From NCBI GenBank assembly GCA_016802295.1, contig JAESIW010000200.1:4030327-4094326 (forward strand): a stretch of 64,000 nt of DNA, given 5' to 3'. The stretch's first letter is position 1, and every line of letters starts with the position of its first letter. Of the stretch, positions 30,710 to 42,174 are shown in pieces. Source of the stretch: Brachionus rotundiformis (Eukaryota; Rotifera; Eurotatoria; Ploima; Brachionidae). The position numbers and the translations under genes are program-made. The notes under the pieces were generated by a model, which was not told where the DNA came from, searched no databases, and was given only the letters and a program-made list of their open reading frames with translations.

Positions 30710-33709
30710 ATGTTTTACTTCAGCTTATTGGTCATGGCATGTCAAATAATTCAAGGTTAAAGCAAATTTTTCATTTAAATTTTTAATTTATTGCATTGCA
30801 TTCTTAGGATTTGGTGAGCCAAAACCGTGCTCGTTAGAAGGTGCCATCATGAACCTTGGCCGAAATCTAATCGGTGACCAGTTCAACACTGGTTTTTGTA
30901 AAGGTATTAATTCAATATTTTTGTTTTTAATAGCCTTAATTTTATGTTTAGAGTGGATAGTAGGACCTGTGACAAAATCACGGGTATTTTGGAAAATTTT
31001 TTTCATTAAGATAAAATTTTAAAATTATCTTTCAAAGAGAATAATGCTATCATTTTCGTATGTAAACATTGATTGTGATAGCAATGACCAGTTGTATTTA
31101 TATAATGAAAATAAGTCAAGCACTCTTTTTGATTATTGTTTGGGGAAGCAAAACAAATCTACCGAGCAAAACTATGTCATGACCGTAGGCAAATACTTGG
31201 TCGCTCGGATGCAAACTTCAGGCAATAAATATTTGTCGGCTATTTTCGATCTTATTTACATTGATTTTCCTCCACTGTTGACACTTCAACATTCTCAGGC
31301 AAATCCAGTCCGACCTCCTAAAAAAAGTCTTCAGATCACAAATGAGCGTAATTAACTGATTTGATAATTTGATGTTTATAATTTAAATTTAAATTTAAAA
31401 TTCAAGAGCTTTGTCCATCAAATCCAACAATAATAACAGACAACTCTGGGACGCTAAATTCTCCTGCCTTTAAAGATGGCTACTCTTACAGCGCTGATTG
31501 TTCTTGGATAATTCGAGCGCCTAGGAATCAAGTAAATTTTGAAGCTCTTAATCAGATTACCAATATAAATGCTTACTTTTCGTTGAGAATCATATATTAT
31601 TAATCATAATATTTATTTAAATAATTATTCTATGATTTCTTTATTCAGCTAAATTATGACTTAAGAATAACTCAAGGATTATTTAACTATTAAAATTTTG
31701 TAATTAGTGTTATAAACTATTAAATAGTCTTTTTTAAAATTTTTTATTAATTAAGAAATTTGAAAACGTGCCATTTTTATCATCAGAATAAATAAATATA
31801 AAGTAGTCACTTAAATCATCATCTAAATAAAAATCCAATTTATTACTAGTTTTAAAACCTATTCTGATCTTAACACTAGAAATTCTGGCTGATTAATTAA
31901 AAAATTTCAAATTAAATTTTCAAAAGAAAAAGAAAAAATTTATTTTTAAAATATAAGTATTACAAATTTATTTTAATTTTCTTTGAGTAATTTTTGATAA
32001 CTTTATTTCTTAGAGATAATATTCAAGTTAATATTTTTTAAAAAAGGGGTTTTAAAAACCCCTCGGGATTTCTAGTGTTGAAAGCATTCAGTCTGTTTCT
32101 CTCTTGTTTCAGTTTGGATACTAATGAATTAATGTTCTTATAAATTGGAGTGATATATTTATTAATTTAAATTTTTAATTTTTTATTTCAATGTTTTTTT
32201 TTAATTAGAGAGTTTATTTGATTTTCGATTACATAAACTTGGGAAATAGTCCTGACGCAATTCTAGACCAGTATGGATGTTCGTCTAATTTTATATCAAT
32301 TGCATCCGAAAATAATCCTCTGGACAATTACAAACTTTGCCAACAAAAACGCGGAGTTAAACTAATAACAACTTATAGTAATGTTTTGATCAAGTTTGTT
32401 GCCAATGCTCTAAGAGACATTAACTCTGGTTTTTCAATTATTTTCAGAATTATAAAGGATCCAAGTGACCGTAGGGCTTTAAGAAAATATATACTAAAAA
32501 TTTATTAAAACATAAATAATTAGTTATTCCAATAACTACCACTCAACAACCCGAAATCATTGATCAACCTAACTCAACTTTGTTAAGTAAAAAATATGTT
32601 AAAAATAGAATTTTTTGTTAAAATAAGAATTAAAGAATGTGGAATGCCATTAAAAAAGCCCTTAGAAACTTTAGGCCGAATCATCGGTGGAGAAGAAGCA
32701 GTTCCTCATTCTTGGCCTTGGCAAGTTTTGGTCACAGATGGAATGATTATGTGTGGTGCGACCCTTATTAATGACAGATGGTTTCAAAAAATCATTTTTT
32801 ATATATCTTATTAATTTTTTTTAATTTAAGGCTAGTGACAGCGGCACATTGTACCGAAAGGTAAGAGTCAAAATATTCTCTTATAAATGTATTTATATCT
32901 TTTTTAGCATTAACACTGGACCGATTAAGGCCTATCTTGGCATGCACAACCGGCTTAGATCTGAATCAAGCAAAAAAATAAAGCTAATTGATGAAATTAT
33001 TATAGTTACTTTTTTTAATTAAAATTTTTTTTCAAAATTAAAAACCCACTTTTAGCATCCAAATTATTTGGGAAGATTAACCCAATGGGACTTTGACATT
33101 GCTTTAATGAGACTTCAAGAGCCTGTTGAAATAACTAATGAAATAAGTCCGATTTGCTTGCCGCCTCAAGGTGTAAACTTTGCCAAACTAGGTACTCAAG
33201 GATATGTCACTGGATGGGGCGATACTCAAGGTTTGTTGATCTTTAATGAGTTGATAGGCAATAATTTTTATTTCTAGGAACTGGACCGGCTTATATTCTT
33301 AGACAAGCTACAATAACAGTGAAAAATAATAAAGAATGTGGAGCAAGTTCAGATAATATGCTCTGCGCTGGAGATGAAGCACCAGATTTGCATGACTCAT
33401 GTCAAGTAAAAGAGACATTAATTTCTAATTAACTAAATTTAATTTGATTCTTATTTAGGGAGATTCTGGTGGGCCATTTTTTATGAAAAATAATTTTAAC
33501 TACTATCTAGTCGGAATTGTTAGGTAATGTATAATTTTTTTAAAAATTTTTCAAGAAATAATTTTTTTTATGTTTAGCTGGGGCTATGACTGCAATGGTA
33601 AGCTTTTTAATTTTTGTAATAATTATAAAATGCTCTTTTTTAAGGTGCTGGTGTTTATACTAAAGTAAGCAATTTTGTGAATTGGATTCAAAGTGTTGCA
33701 TTCAATTAA
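30710..33709 (+). CDS. Secreted CUB-CUB-trypsin serine protease
   Basis: Fifteen exons (30710-30755, 30808-30903, 30952-30983, 31038-31347, 31407-31531, 32209-32464, 32524-32586, 32636-32780, 32831-32860, 32908-33004, 33056-33230, 33278-33405, 33459-33523, 33578-33597, 33645-33709) give 550 residues with every phase consistent. Order: signal peptide MFYFSLLVMACQIIQ; CUB1 (CKEWIVGP, RIMLSFSYVNIDC); CUB2 (GTLNSPAFKDGYSY, DCSWIIRAP, RVYLIFDYINL); Thr-rich linker; trypsin domain. The trypsin domain has activation site GRIIGGEEAV, His in LVTAAHC, Asp in DFDIALMRL and Ser in GDSGGP. An Asp six residues before the active Ser (DSCQGDS) predicts cleavage after Lys/Arg. It is an extracellular zymogen. 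All catalytic residues are present. Confidence 0.93.
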
Positions 33710-34304
33710 ATTAAAAAATTAAAAGGCATATTAAATTTTTTAGTCTAATTCTGTGTTATTAAATAAAAATGTCGAAATAAAATTTATTTATAAATTAATT
33801 TTTGCTTTAAAAGACTAATTAATAGACAAAAAAATAAAAGATGTATTTTTTTAAGATAAAATGCATCAAAAATTTAATTGACTGATTTAAGATAGATATA
33901 TTTGTCAAAATGCTAAAGACTTACCTCTGGATTGTAAAAGGAAAAAAGGGAGGCCTGCCAAAAACAATCAAAAACTTTAATTTTTATCCAAAAATGACGC
34001 TAAATTTGGCGATATTTTTTTATAGAAAAATTATTAACATTTTATAAAATCAAAAAATAAAGCTGATTTTTAAGCTTATTAGCATGAGGAGGTTTTTTAT
34101 GACAGCTGTATGTTTCAAAGCAAAGTTTTTAGTTTTTAGAGAATTGTTATTTGTCTGATCCAAAAAGATTTGACTCTTGTTAACGGTTGTAATGAACCAT
34201 TAAGTTAAATTGTTAAATTTTTAATTCTTAATTGTTTTAATTTTTCATTATAAAATTATCTGGTATACAAGCCTCTAGAATGGATATTTAATTTTTTTTC
34301 CCTA
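33710..34304. other. Spacer after the protease gene
   Basis: No feature recognised. Confidence 0.45.
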
Positions 34305-34560
34305 TTCACTCCTTGTGGAGTATAGGGTCATTACTTTTGATTTCCACTCAAGTCGATCTTTTGCCTTTACCCTTGCTTCTCCCCATGTCATTCTCATTTC
34401 GATGAGCTCTTTCGTGATTGTTGACCTCCATGTTACTGCTGGTCGTTCTACCTTAGCTCGCCCTTATGGTGTCCTTTTTGGTATCCGTGTATCTTTCATT
34501 CTAAGTACATGCCTGAGCCATCGCAGCCTTTTGTTCTTAATGCATTGACTTAATGGCTCT
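34305..34560 (-). mobile_element. Non-LTR retrotransposon C-terminal relic
   Basis: The minus strand reads NKRLRWLRHVLRMKDTRIPK, a stop, VERPAVTWRSTITKELIEM, then WGEARAKAKDRLEWKSKV and LYSTRSE. This is the common C-terminal signature of Ingi/Nimb- and RTE-like elements (RLxWLGHVxRM..GRPxxTWRRT..DRxxWRxxV). Isolated, with a stop codon, so inactive. Confidence 0.7.
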
Positions 34561-34614
34561 GATTTTGTCATTCTGTATAGGTCACAATTCGACAATGTCT
34601 CAAGCCTTAATGGT

Positions 34615-34690
34615 TCGATCAGCGGCTTTGTAGTAAGCAAAAGGTTGATGGTTCAAGTCCTTCTGGAGGAATTCGAAGTAGTTTATGGGA
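34615..34690 (+). other. tRNA-like remnant with RNA polymerase III B box
   Basis: GGTTCAAGTCC matches the B-box/T-loop consensus. Upstream is a GCTT-TGTAGT-AAGC hairpin resembling an anticodon arm with one loop base missing. The acceptor stem does not close convincingly, so this is a decayed tRNA or tRNA-derived SINE, not a tRNA gene. Confidence 0.3.
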
Positions 34691-34999
34691 AGTTAGCGGC
34701 TGAAAGGTGTCATCTATACCAAAGGCTCTTCTGCAAGCGCAAAGTTTTTTTCGTTTCAATGATTTGCTGTTTGTTCTGTTCCCATAAATTTCAACTAATT
34801 CTGTTACTATAAATTTCTAGTAGAAATTTATCGAAAACACATAAATTTGTATAATTACTAAGTAAAAACGTAAAAAATAAAAAAATAAGTAAATTTTAGA
34901 TATTTACAGATTTTTTATTTTACTGAAACAAGTTTAGTAAATTACTTAGTGTAATTAAAAAAAGTTTATTTGTTCTTGCAGCTTGAATTGCCTCCATGA

Positions 35000-35262
35000 C
35001 ATCTTGACTTACACAACAACTGGGACTTCTTTCAACGACATTGATTTGTCATACATTGTCCAGTATAGTTCCATTATACCATACCATACCTTGATCACCA
35101 CCAATTGATAATTTATTTACTGCTTGTCTCACACACAAGGCTTTGTCTAAGTTTAAATTTGGTTCTATTGAAAAATCCTTTACCAAGTCAAAGCTGTTTC
35201 TTGCGAACAGAGTATTAAGCGCATCAAATCTCAAGCCGTCAAAGGTATCTACTGTGGATCTC
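35000..35262 (-). other. Orphan coding-like island
   Basis: The minus strand reads STVDTFDGLRFDALNTLFAR, NSFDLVKDFSIEPNLNLDKA, CVRQAVNKLSIGGDQGMVWY. Composition is protein-like and non-repetitive. Just after, another frame is Cys-rich (CMTNQC, LLCKSRCHGG). No start, splice partners or family are recognised. It may be an exon of an unassembled gene model or a relic. Confidence 0.35.
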
Positions 35263-36522
35263 GCAAATATGTAACGCTACCGTAAGCAGTTACCGTAAGA
35301 GTAAGTTTTCTCATAAAGTTTTAATTTACTCATCATTTTTTTTTCGAATTCTCATAAAAGTGGAAATAAATAATGTTTTTAGTTTTTATTTTTTATTTTT
35401 AAAAAATTAATTTTTTAATTCTTGTTAAACTTAAATAATTAAAAAAAAAAAAATTAAAATAAAATTATAGAATTAATTTTTTTATTTCAAAATTTTGAAG
35501 ATAAACAGGATTAATAATTAATTTGAAAATATAAAAAACTTAAGAAGGTAAAGCTATGTTATTCAATTTTTTGATTATAAAATAGATTTTTAGATATATT
35601 AAAAAGTGTTGAAAATTTTAAATTCAAAATGATAAAGTCAATAATTATCTCAATTTCACTGACTTCGAGTCAAGTCAATTTACTTTTTTTCAAAAATTCT
35701 TTAAGAAAATTAAATAAGTTTAAAAACAATAGTTGGTTGATTTTATTTATAATAATTTATGATTTGCAAGATCTTGTCAATTAATGGTTTAAAATTATCG
35801 TTTAATCAATTCCGAACTTGTTAGAGTCATTCACTATATGATTCCTAAAGTTGTATTTAGTTCTTGATTATTTCTCTCTATATTATTTCATATCATGCAT
35901 CAAAAAACGTGCACTTAGATTTAATTTTTTGATAAAATTTTTTTGGTCCTGTATGATTGGTACAAAGATAATATTTATAGAACTAATCCTATCGAATATG
36001 AAATTAACCAAAGTCTGGGCTAAAAACACATGTTAGAATTGAATTAAATAAATTTCTAATTTCAAAAAAACTGTCTTTGATAGAAATTTGTTCAATAAAT
36101 TAACCGAAAGAAATTAATAACTCTAAAAATTTATATTTTTAATTTTGTGTACTAATTAAAAAAAAGTGATTTTTCAAAAAGCACATTTTGTTTAGATTTA
36201 TTCTGAATTTTCAACCAAAAATATGATAAAAAATTAATTTAAAATTACAACGCTTATTTTAAATGGTAAATAAATAGATTTTGTATATTTTATTTATAAT
36301 TAATAAAGAATACAGCTGACTTAATTCTCAACGTTTAAATTTAATATCTTTTAAATCATTTTTTTTTCATAAATTTAACACGGTATAATGTAACGCTCAT
36401 CTATCTTGTCACTGGCTAGATGTTTAAAATACATATGCTTACTTTCTGAGGTTTAGTATTTATACAGGCTCTTTTTTACAACAATATGTCATCAAAAGTT
36501 ATCATCTTCAGACCTTAAGCAA
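35263..36522. other. AT-rich spacer upstream of the nuclease gene
   Basis: A TATTTATA motif at about 36457-36464, 60 bp before the nuclease start, may be its TATA box. Nothing else is seen. Confidence 0.4.
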
Positions 36523-37278
36523 ATGCAATTAATTATTGCTTTGAAACTTGTACTAATTGGCCTTGTTTATGGTCAACTTGTACCATCGTTTACTAATAAC
36601 AGTCCTCATCAGAATCTCATCGAGCGTCGCTTCACCGGATTCATAAACTGGATTGACTGTAACGCTAGACTTCCAGTGCTTTTTTACTATTTTCTTGACT
36701 ATGACAGAGGCAACTATCCAAGACCATCTTCATATAAATTAGACCCTCAAATAAGTTCTAATTGTCAGCAAAAATCTACTTCATCATATAATGGTGGAGC
36801 ATCATATGACCGTGGCCACATGGTCACAGCAAATCACATGGATTCAAATCCACAATCAATATCTGATTCCAACTACATGACCAATATAACTCCGCAAACC
36901 GGCGTTTTAAACAAAGGTGCGTGGCTTTATGTCGAAGAAATGATCGAGTGTATTAGAGACATTAGTCCGCTGAAAATCTATGGCGGTGTTGTTATGGGAA
37001 CTGACACTTCCAACGATATCTTTTTAGGCAGTCATGGTGTTCCAACTCCTGACTGGCTTTGGAAAATTGTCGAAAATACTGTCACAAATGATGTTATTGC
37101 TTATTTGATGCCAAATGATTTCCAACCAACAAGAAGCAGAGTTGATCAGTACTTAACTACCATCAAGGATATAGAAGACAAATCTGGTTTTATTTTTAAC
37201 CATTTTACTGATTTTCAGCGCAATAAATTACACACTAAATCATGGGATATTCCTCCAGGATGTGATTACTCTAAATAG
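36523..37278 (+). CDS. Secreted DNA/RNA non-specific endonuclease
   Basis: A single-exon 251-codon gene. Residues 1-17 form a signal peptide (MQLIIALKLVLIGLVYG). The NUC (Endonuclease_NS) domain carries the catalytic motif YDRGHM, with Asp96-Arg97-Gly98-His99 and His99 the expected general base. TNITPQ follows with Asn121, the expected Mg-binding Asn. Later helices end at PPGCDYSK. The family cuts single- and double-stranded DNA and RNA without sequence preference. With a signal peptide it is probably digestive or extracellular. Length and motifs are complete. The lack of introns is noted but is common for short genes. Confidence 0.93.
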   Translation: MQLIIALKLVLIGLVYGQLVPSFTNNSPHQNLIERRFTGFINWIDCNARLPVLFYYFLDYDRGNYPRPSSYKLDPQISSNCQQKSTSSYNGGASYDRGHMVTANHMDSNPQSISDSNYMTNITPQTGVLNKGAWLYVEEMIECIRDISPLKIYGGVVMGTDTSNDIFLGSHGVPTPDWLWKIVENTVTNDVIAYLMPNDFQPTRSRVDQYLTTIKDIEDKSGFIFNHFTDFQRNKLHTKSWDIPPGCDYSK

Positions 37279-37391
37279 AGTAACTTTAAGTTTCCGAATT
37301 TATGTTTAAAATGAGCAATTATTTTTTGAAATAAATATTTTATTTTATTAAATAATTTGACTATTTTATGTTTCTTATTTGAGGATTTATA

Positions 37392-37754
37392 GGTTTTGTG
37401 AAGTTCAGTACAAAAGAACAGAACAAAATGTAAAAAAATAAAATAACTTTTTTTCTAAAAGTTTAAAATTAATTCTGTGAATGCAGAATGGTGCAACATT
37501 CAAAGTTGCATCAACTGTAAAAGTCTGCAAATGATGTGCAAAATCTCTGCAAAATGCACTACACTCGATTATATTGAAATTTAATTTCTGCTGAACTCTG
37601 CAAAATTAGCAGACATAGATATTTGATGCAACTTTGGATGTTGCACCATTCTGCATTCACAAAATTAGGTTTAAACCTTTAGAAAAAAAGTTATTCAATT
37701 TTTTTACACTTTTTTCTGTTCTTTTTGCTATTTTGTACTGAATTTCACAAAACC
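37392..37754. mobile_element. 363-bp MITE, copy 2 (9-bp target duplication)
   Basis: Same family and exactly the same length as 14656-15018, in opposite orientation. Ends GGTTTTGTGAAGTTCAGTAC and ...GTGAAATTCAGTAC-type reverse complement. Flanked by the direct repeat GGATTTATA (37383-37391 and 37755-37763). No coding capacity. Confidence 0.9.
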
Positions 37755-37763
37755 GGATTTATA

Positions 37764-37851
37764 AGCGTTTCAAGAAAAAATTAAAAGAACCTGATAATTA
37801 TCTACAAAATTGTATGGATGATTTTGACCAAGTTAAGTATCGACTTAATTG
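37764..37851 (+). other. Coding-like island beside MITE copy 2
   Basis: Starting inside the target duplication, the plus strand reads IYKRFKKKLKEPDNYLQNCM then DDFDQVKYRLNW, ending at a GTAATT donor-like site. Pre-insertion sequence extends it upstream by about ten residues. It might be an exon split by the MITE, or chance. No family is recognised. Confidence 0.25.
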
Positions 37852-38559
37852 GGTAATTAAAGTACATTGTTTGATTTAGTTTCTTATTTTTAAATTATAA
37901 TTTAGATAGTAAATTAAATATGCAAACAATTTATTTATTTGTTAAATTTTTATATAATTAAATTCTTGAAAATATTATTTGATTTGAAAAAAAAACATTT
38001 TAAAGTTCGTAAATTGAAAAATTATTTCCACAAATCAAATCTTAAAAATTATGCTTTAATTTCAATTAACTTCTAAATATCATCAAATCCCTCTGTTTAT
38101 TTTTCTTTAAACAAGCCTATTTTTTAAATATTCAAAAGTGGTAAAATCTTATTTTGATTTTTACCAAAATGCACAATCTATTTTCAGCTATATAATTTTA
38201 TTATATTGTTTATCATGATTAACTTTAGATCAGACTTGTAAAAAAATGAAATGGAATTTTTGAAGTCTTTTTAAGATTTCAAAATAGACTCAAAATATGT
38301 TTTCATCTTCTTACGGCTGAGCTTTTTGTATTCTCTTCGAGCCTACCTGTAATTATTTAAATTAAAAGAATCCTTAAAAAATTTTTAGATTAAAAATTTA
38401 AGTAAAATCAACCATCCCTCAAGTTTTGAGGTAATTAAGTAATGATTATCTCAATTAGTAATTTATTCTTGGAAAAAGAAAATTATGGCCTAATTTGATA
38501 CTCCGATCACCATATTTTGTGAACTAATTCAGTGTGTGAATGAATTCACATGACTTAAT
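37852..38559. other. AT-rich spacer
   Basis: Nothing recognised. Confidence 0.4.
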
Positions 38560-38770
38560 TAAATACCTTCCATACTATAGTAGTCTGAGGAGGATTCATG
38601 AAGGATACACTGGCATGAGACATTGTCAAACTGTAGAAGAACGAGGGCAGAGCCACTGAGTCAATGTATCTAAATTGAATAAGAGACCGGAGTGGCTTGG
38701 ACATGTACTTAGAATAAAAAGTAATGACCATATGCTCCATTAGAAGCGTATGAGGAAAAAAAATTGGAAA
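38560..38770 (+). mobile_element. Highly decayed non-LTR retrotransposon relic
   Basis: The plus strand near 38675-38760 reads KRPEWLGHVLRIKSNDHML, then a stop and KRMRKK. RxxWLGHVLRI is the C-terminal signature of RTE/Ingi-like elements. The upstream part is unreadable. Confidence 0.45.
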
Positions 38771-39216
38771 AATATTTTTTTGACTTTTGATCAATGCATC
38801 ATTTGATACATTACAATGCAAATAATTTTTCATTTAGATAAAATAATAAAATTGAACCATAAAAGACTATAAAAACGGTAAACAGAATCAGTATAAAGAA
38901 CAGTCGTCACGTAAACGAAAATGATGCAGTAGAAGATGTAGAAAAGGTAATAAGAGGCAGACGAAAGCCACTGAAAATAAAAGTAATGAATATTTAATTA
39001 GCTAGATAAATTCAAGATATAAATTCAAGTTTTATTTAGAAATAATTTTTGAAAAATAAATTAAAATGATTGATTTCAAAATAGATCCCAAAATAGTTAG
39101 TTCAAAAGCTAAAAACATTAATTTAAAGATTCTGGTAAATTGGCAATTGATTTAGTTTTTTTTTCTATAAAAATTTTAATTAAGAAAAAGTTGTTTCGTA
39201 AGAAAATTTTTCTAAA

Positions 39217-40080
39217 TTAAATTTTAAAAAAAAAATCATCTTGACCATTGGATTTAGAGAGTTTAAACCCGTTTTTAAGCATATAATTCTGTATTTGGTT
39301 TTTCCTTTGTGTTTCTCCATTATGCTCAACAACTATTGATTTATAATTAAACAATTTTAGATCCAAGCTTTTCAGAACATTTAGCTCGGCACCTTCCAAA
39401 TCTAGAGAAAAAAAATCAACAATTTTAACTTGGATGCTGGCTAAAATTGTATTTAAAGAAAAGCATGGTATCAAAACATCTTCAAAAGTATTTCCTACTC
39501 TATTTTGATGGTTTTTGGACATTAGATCACTGATACCTGATAATGCTTTGGAACTTGCTATTCTAAATTTGGCAACAGTAGGATGCTTTTCTGCAATACA
39601 AACATTAATTGCATACGCATTTCTTTTTTTGGAAACAACAGACTCAAACAGTTCTGGCACAGGCTCGATTAAAATTCCTGTCCAGTTTCTTTGCACCTCG
39701 AAAAAAAGCGTGTTGGAAATATCCTCTCCATTATAAGCGCCAGCCTCGATGAAAAATCCATTTTTTTTTTGGTCTAACAATTTGTCCATGTAGGTGCTTT
39801 GGCCATATTGGCTGTAGTCAAATTTATTTGGGTTGGACAAATTTCTTGGTCCCGCTGAAGGATCATGGATCAAACTTCTAACAAATGCTATCAATTCTTC
39901 ATTGTATTCGTCAGTTTTACGATTCATAAATTTTTTTGTCTCCTGTATAATGAAGTCTCGTTTAGTGAGGAATTTTGTAGATGGTTGGAATTTCGATTTT
40001 GGTTTAAAATTTAAAATTAAAATAAATATCACCACACATAATACCACTTTAGTACCAAAATTGGCCCCTTTCATTATCAT
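39217..40080 (-). CDS. FkbM-type methyltransferase-fold protein, Star-like
   Basis: The 287-codon single exon has a short basic N terminus and one hydrophobic segment at residues 9-27 (type II membrane or signal anchor). The FkbM-like SAM-fold region starts with GFFIEAGAYNGEDISNTLF. Then come NWTGILIEPVPELF, the charged middle, and VDFFSLDLEGAELNVLKSL, with SIVVEHNGE near the end. The combination EAGAxDGE...IEP...DLEGAE is typical of FkbM-family proteins and of the insect Star protein, which works in the secretory pathway on EGF-ligand trafficking. Whether it binds SAM or is catalytic is not settled by sequence. The frame is complete. Confidence 0.88.
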   Translation of the reverse strand: MIMKGANFGTKVVLCVVIFILILNFKPKSKFQPSTKFLTKRDFIIQETKKFMNRKTDEYNEELIAFVRSLIHDPSAGPRNLSNPNKFDYSQYGQSTYMDKLLDQKKNGFFIEAGAYNGEDISNTLFFEVQRNWTGILIEPVPELFESVVSKKRNAYAINVCIAEKHPTVAKFRIASSKALSGISDLMSKNHQNRVGNTFEDVLIPCFSLNTILASIQVKIVDFFSLDLEGAELNVLKSLDLKLFNYKSIVVEHNGETQRKNQIQNYMLKNGFKLSKSNGQDDFFFKI

Positions 40081-41699
40081 TGGAATTAAAATATTTAAGT
40101 TGTGAAATAATTTATAAATTTATATCTTTTTCTAAAAAAATCTGAAAACCGTGGGAAATAACAAAAAATTAAGAAATTAAAATGAAAAGCTCTTAAAAAT
40201 AATTTTTACTATTTTTTTGTATACAAATCCTGATAGACTGAGAATTCTTAAATAAATATCTTTAAAAATATCATATGACTGTTTTTACGTAATTAGGTCT
40301 TATAAAGAGACATCATTTATCTATGGCTCACCTGAGTGATTTTAGTTCTACTTTAATATAATTTCAAAAATAAAAACGTTAGATTAAATCATGAAAACAT
40401 TGTGCCTGAAATCATTTTAAAATAATAAAAAACTAGAATTATTATTTTAAGTTTTTATTTAAAGACAGCGAAAGATTAGTAGATTCGATCAAAGTCATTA
40501 TTCGAGCTTTTTAAATGCTCCACTTAAAATATTTAAATCCAATTAAAATATTTTATATTTGAATTAGTCACAAAAACTTCTTTTAATTATGTTTTTTTTT
40601 CAAATTTTTTAATAGTTAAATGATAAAAAAATTAATTAAATACGGACTTGATTGTAAATATCCTGAATTAAAAAATTCAATTCTGAGTATTAAAATTTTT
40701 TTATTTTTGATAGCTTAGTTGTAAATAACTTATCTGAAAATGAAGATTTTGAATATTCCAAAATTTATTTTGAGCTCGATCTATGATACTTTTTTTTAAG
40801 TATCATAAAAAGTATCATAGATCTTCTAAGGAAAAATTTCAAAATTTTTCACTAAGAAAAAATTTTTTAAATAATTATAATATGTATATTTTTTTAGTAA
40901 AAAAAACTTAAAATGCAATAAAAATTATTCAAAATAAAAAAGTTTCAATTTTTCTTTGATTAAATTTTTAATTAACTAAAAATTATTTTTGACTAATGGT
41001 AAAAAAGACTTACAGAAAGTATCTGATGGAAAAATCGCCAAAGAGTCAGCTGATTCTATTTTTTATAAGCTTGAAAAAGTGTTTTTGAGTTAGCAAAAAA
41101 TTAAATTTTAATAAGAAGTTCTCATTAAGCCCAACACTGATGGCCTTTTGGAATCAAGTGTGGGAACCATAGAATCTTTTAATTTCTTTCATACTTTTAC
41201 TTTCAGCCAATTTAATTTTTAAATAGTAAGATAAAGAAAAATAAATTAACAATCAATTAATTATTTACCGTCAGTTAATTGATCGTGGAAATTTTTTCTT
41301 CTTTATAATTAGCTAACTGTTTTACATTGTGTTAAACGATTGGGTCTATAGAAAAAAAATCCCTTTATTTTTAAATATAAAGAAGATAAGATGTTGTGTT
41401 TAAACACTTAAGCCACTGAGTAATTTATGATTACCTATTAGTTTATTCTATTTTTTTTAAATCTTTATTCATCTTACCACATCTTTTTTTGCAAAAAACA
41501 CCACAAATACTAAAAAAATGTTCTGACGCAGACGAAAGAAAGCAGATTTTGTGTAAGCTTTTTGCAATGAATCTTCTTAATCGAAAAAATTTAAGTGCTT
41601 TCTAGACATATGTGCCAGTAGATTAAACAACAAACATTGAAAAAAAACAATTTTTAGTTTTCTAGTATACAATCAGAGATTTTTCAAAATTATACAACT
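40081..41699. other. Gene-poor AT-rich region
   Basis: Holds the hairpin at 40778-40823. No coding feature recognised. Confidence 0.45.
40778..40823. repeat. 17-bp perfect hairpin with three AGTATCAT words
   Basis: GATCTATGATACTTTTT (40778-40794) and AAAAAGTATCATAGATC (40807-40823) are exact reverse complements. The loop carries another AAGTATCAT. It could be a fold-back duplication or a terminator-like hairpin. Confidence 0.8.
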
Positions 41700-41819
41700 G
41701 GATATCACAAATATATTTAGTTAATGTTTTTTCTTTATTTAAGTTAATTTTACACATGTGAACAGTTTATGGTCACTTACTACCCACAAATTTATTTGGT
41801 GACTAGGTTTGTTCACATA

Positions 41820-41985
41820 GTTGGGTTGGTCTGTCCGGGCCACATTTTGTGTATACAAATTCAAAATGTTTTGTCAGTATTTTTCTATGTGCTATGTGCA
41901 AGGGGCTACCATAGGTGACCTCCTAGTAGGCCACCTCCGCAAGCTAGTCTTGCCGTAGTCTATATATATTATTATTATTATTAAT
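41820..41985 (+). mobile_element. Non-LTR retrotransposon 3' UTR with (ATT)n tail
   Basis: A GC-richer patch (GGTCTGTCCGGGCCACATTT, GTGACCTCCTAGTAGG, AGTCTTGCCGTAGTC) runs into TATATATTATTATTATTATT. The composition contrast and simple-repeat 3' end fit a retroelement tail. No reverse transcriptase is left. Confidence 0.45.
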
Positions 41986-42124
41986 ATTATCAATGCGAAT
42001 ATAGAATTTTTCTATTTTTTTTAATCAAAATATAGTTAAATTTTTATAATATCTATTCGACAATAGAAAAGCATAGTTATTTTTTTTTAAATTTTATTGA
42101 GCATACATTATTATGTATGCGCAC

Positions 42125-42174
42125 ATAGATTGGATGTATGTGAGTATAGATTGGATGTATGTGAGTATAGATGG
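42125..42174 (+). repeat. 21-bp tandem repeat, two full units plus 8 bp
   Basis: ATAGATTGGATGTATGTGAG plus T repeats exactly at 42125-42145 and 42146-42166, then ATAGATGG. Confidence 0.85.

Noticed and set aside
30788..31006. 72-codon minus-strand ORF upstream of the protease gene
   Set aside because: It lies opposite two plus-strand exons (30808-30903 and 30952-30983) of the CUB-CUB-trypsin gene, whose phases fit; the minus frame is a shadow.
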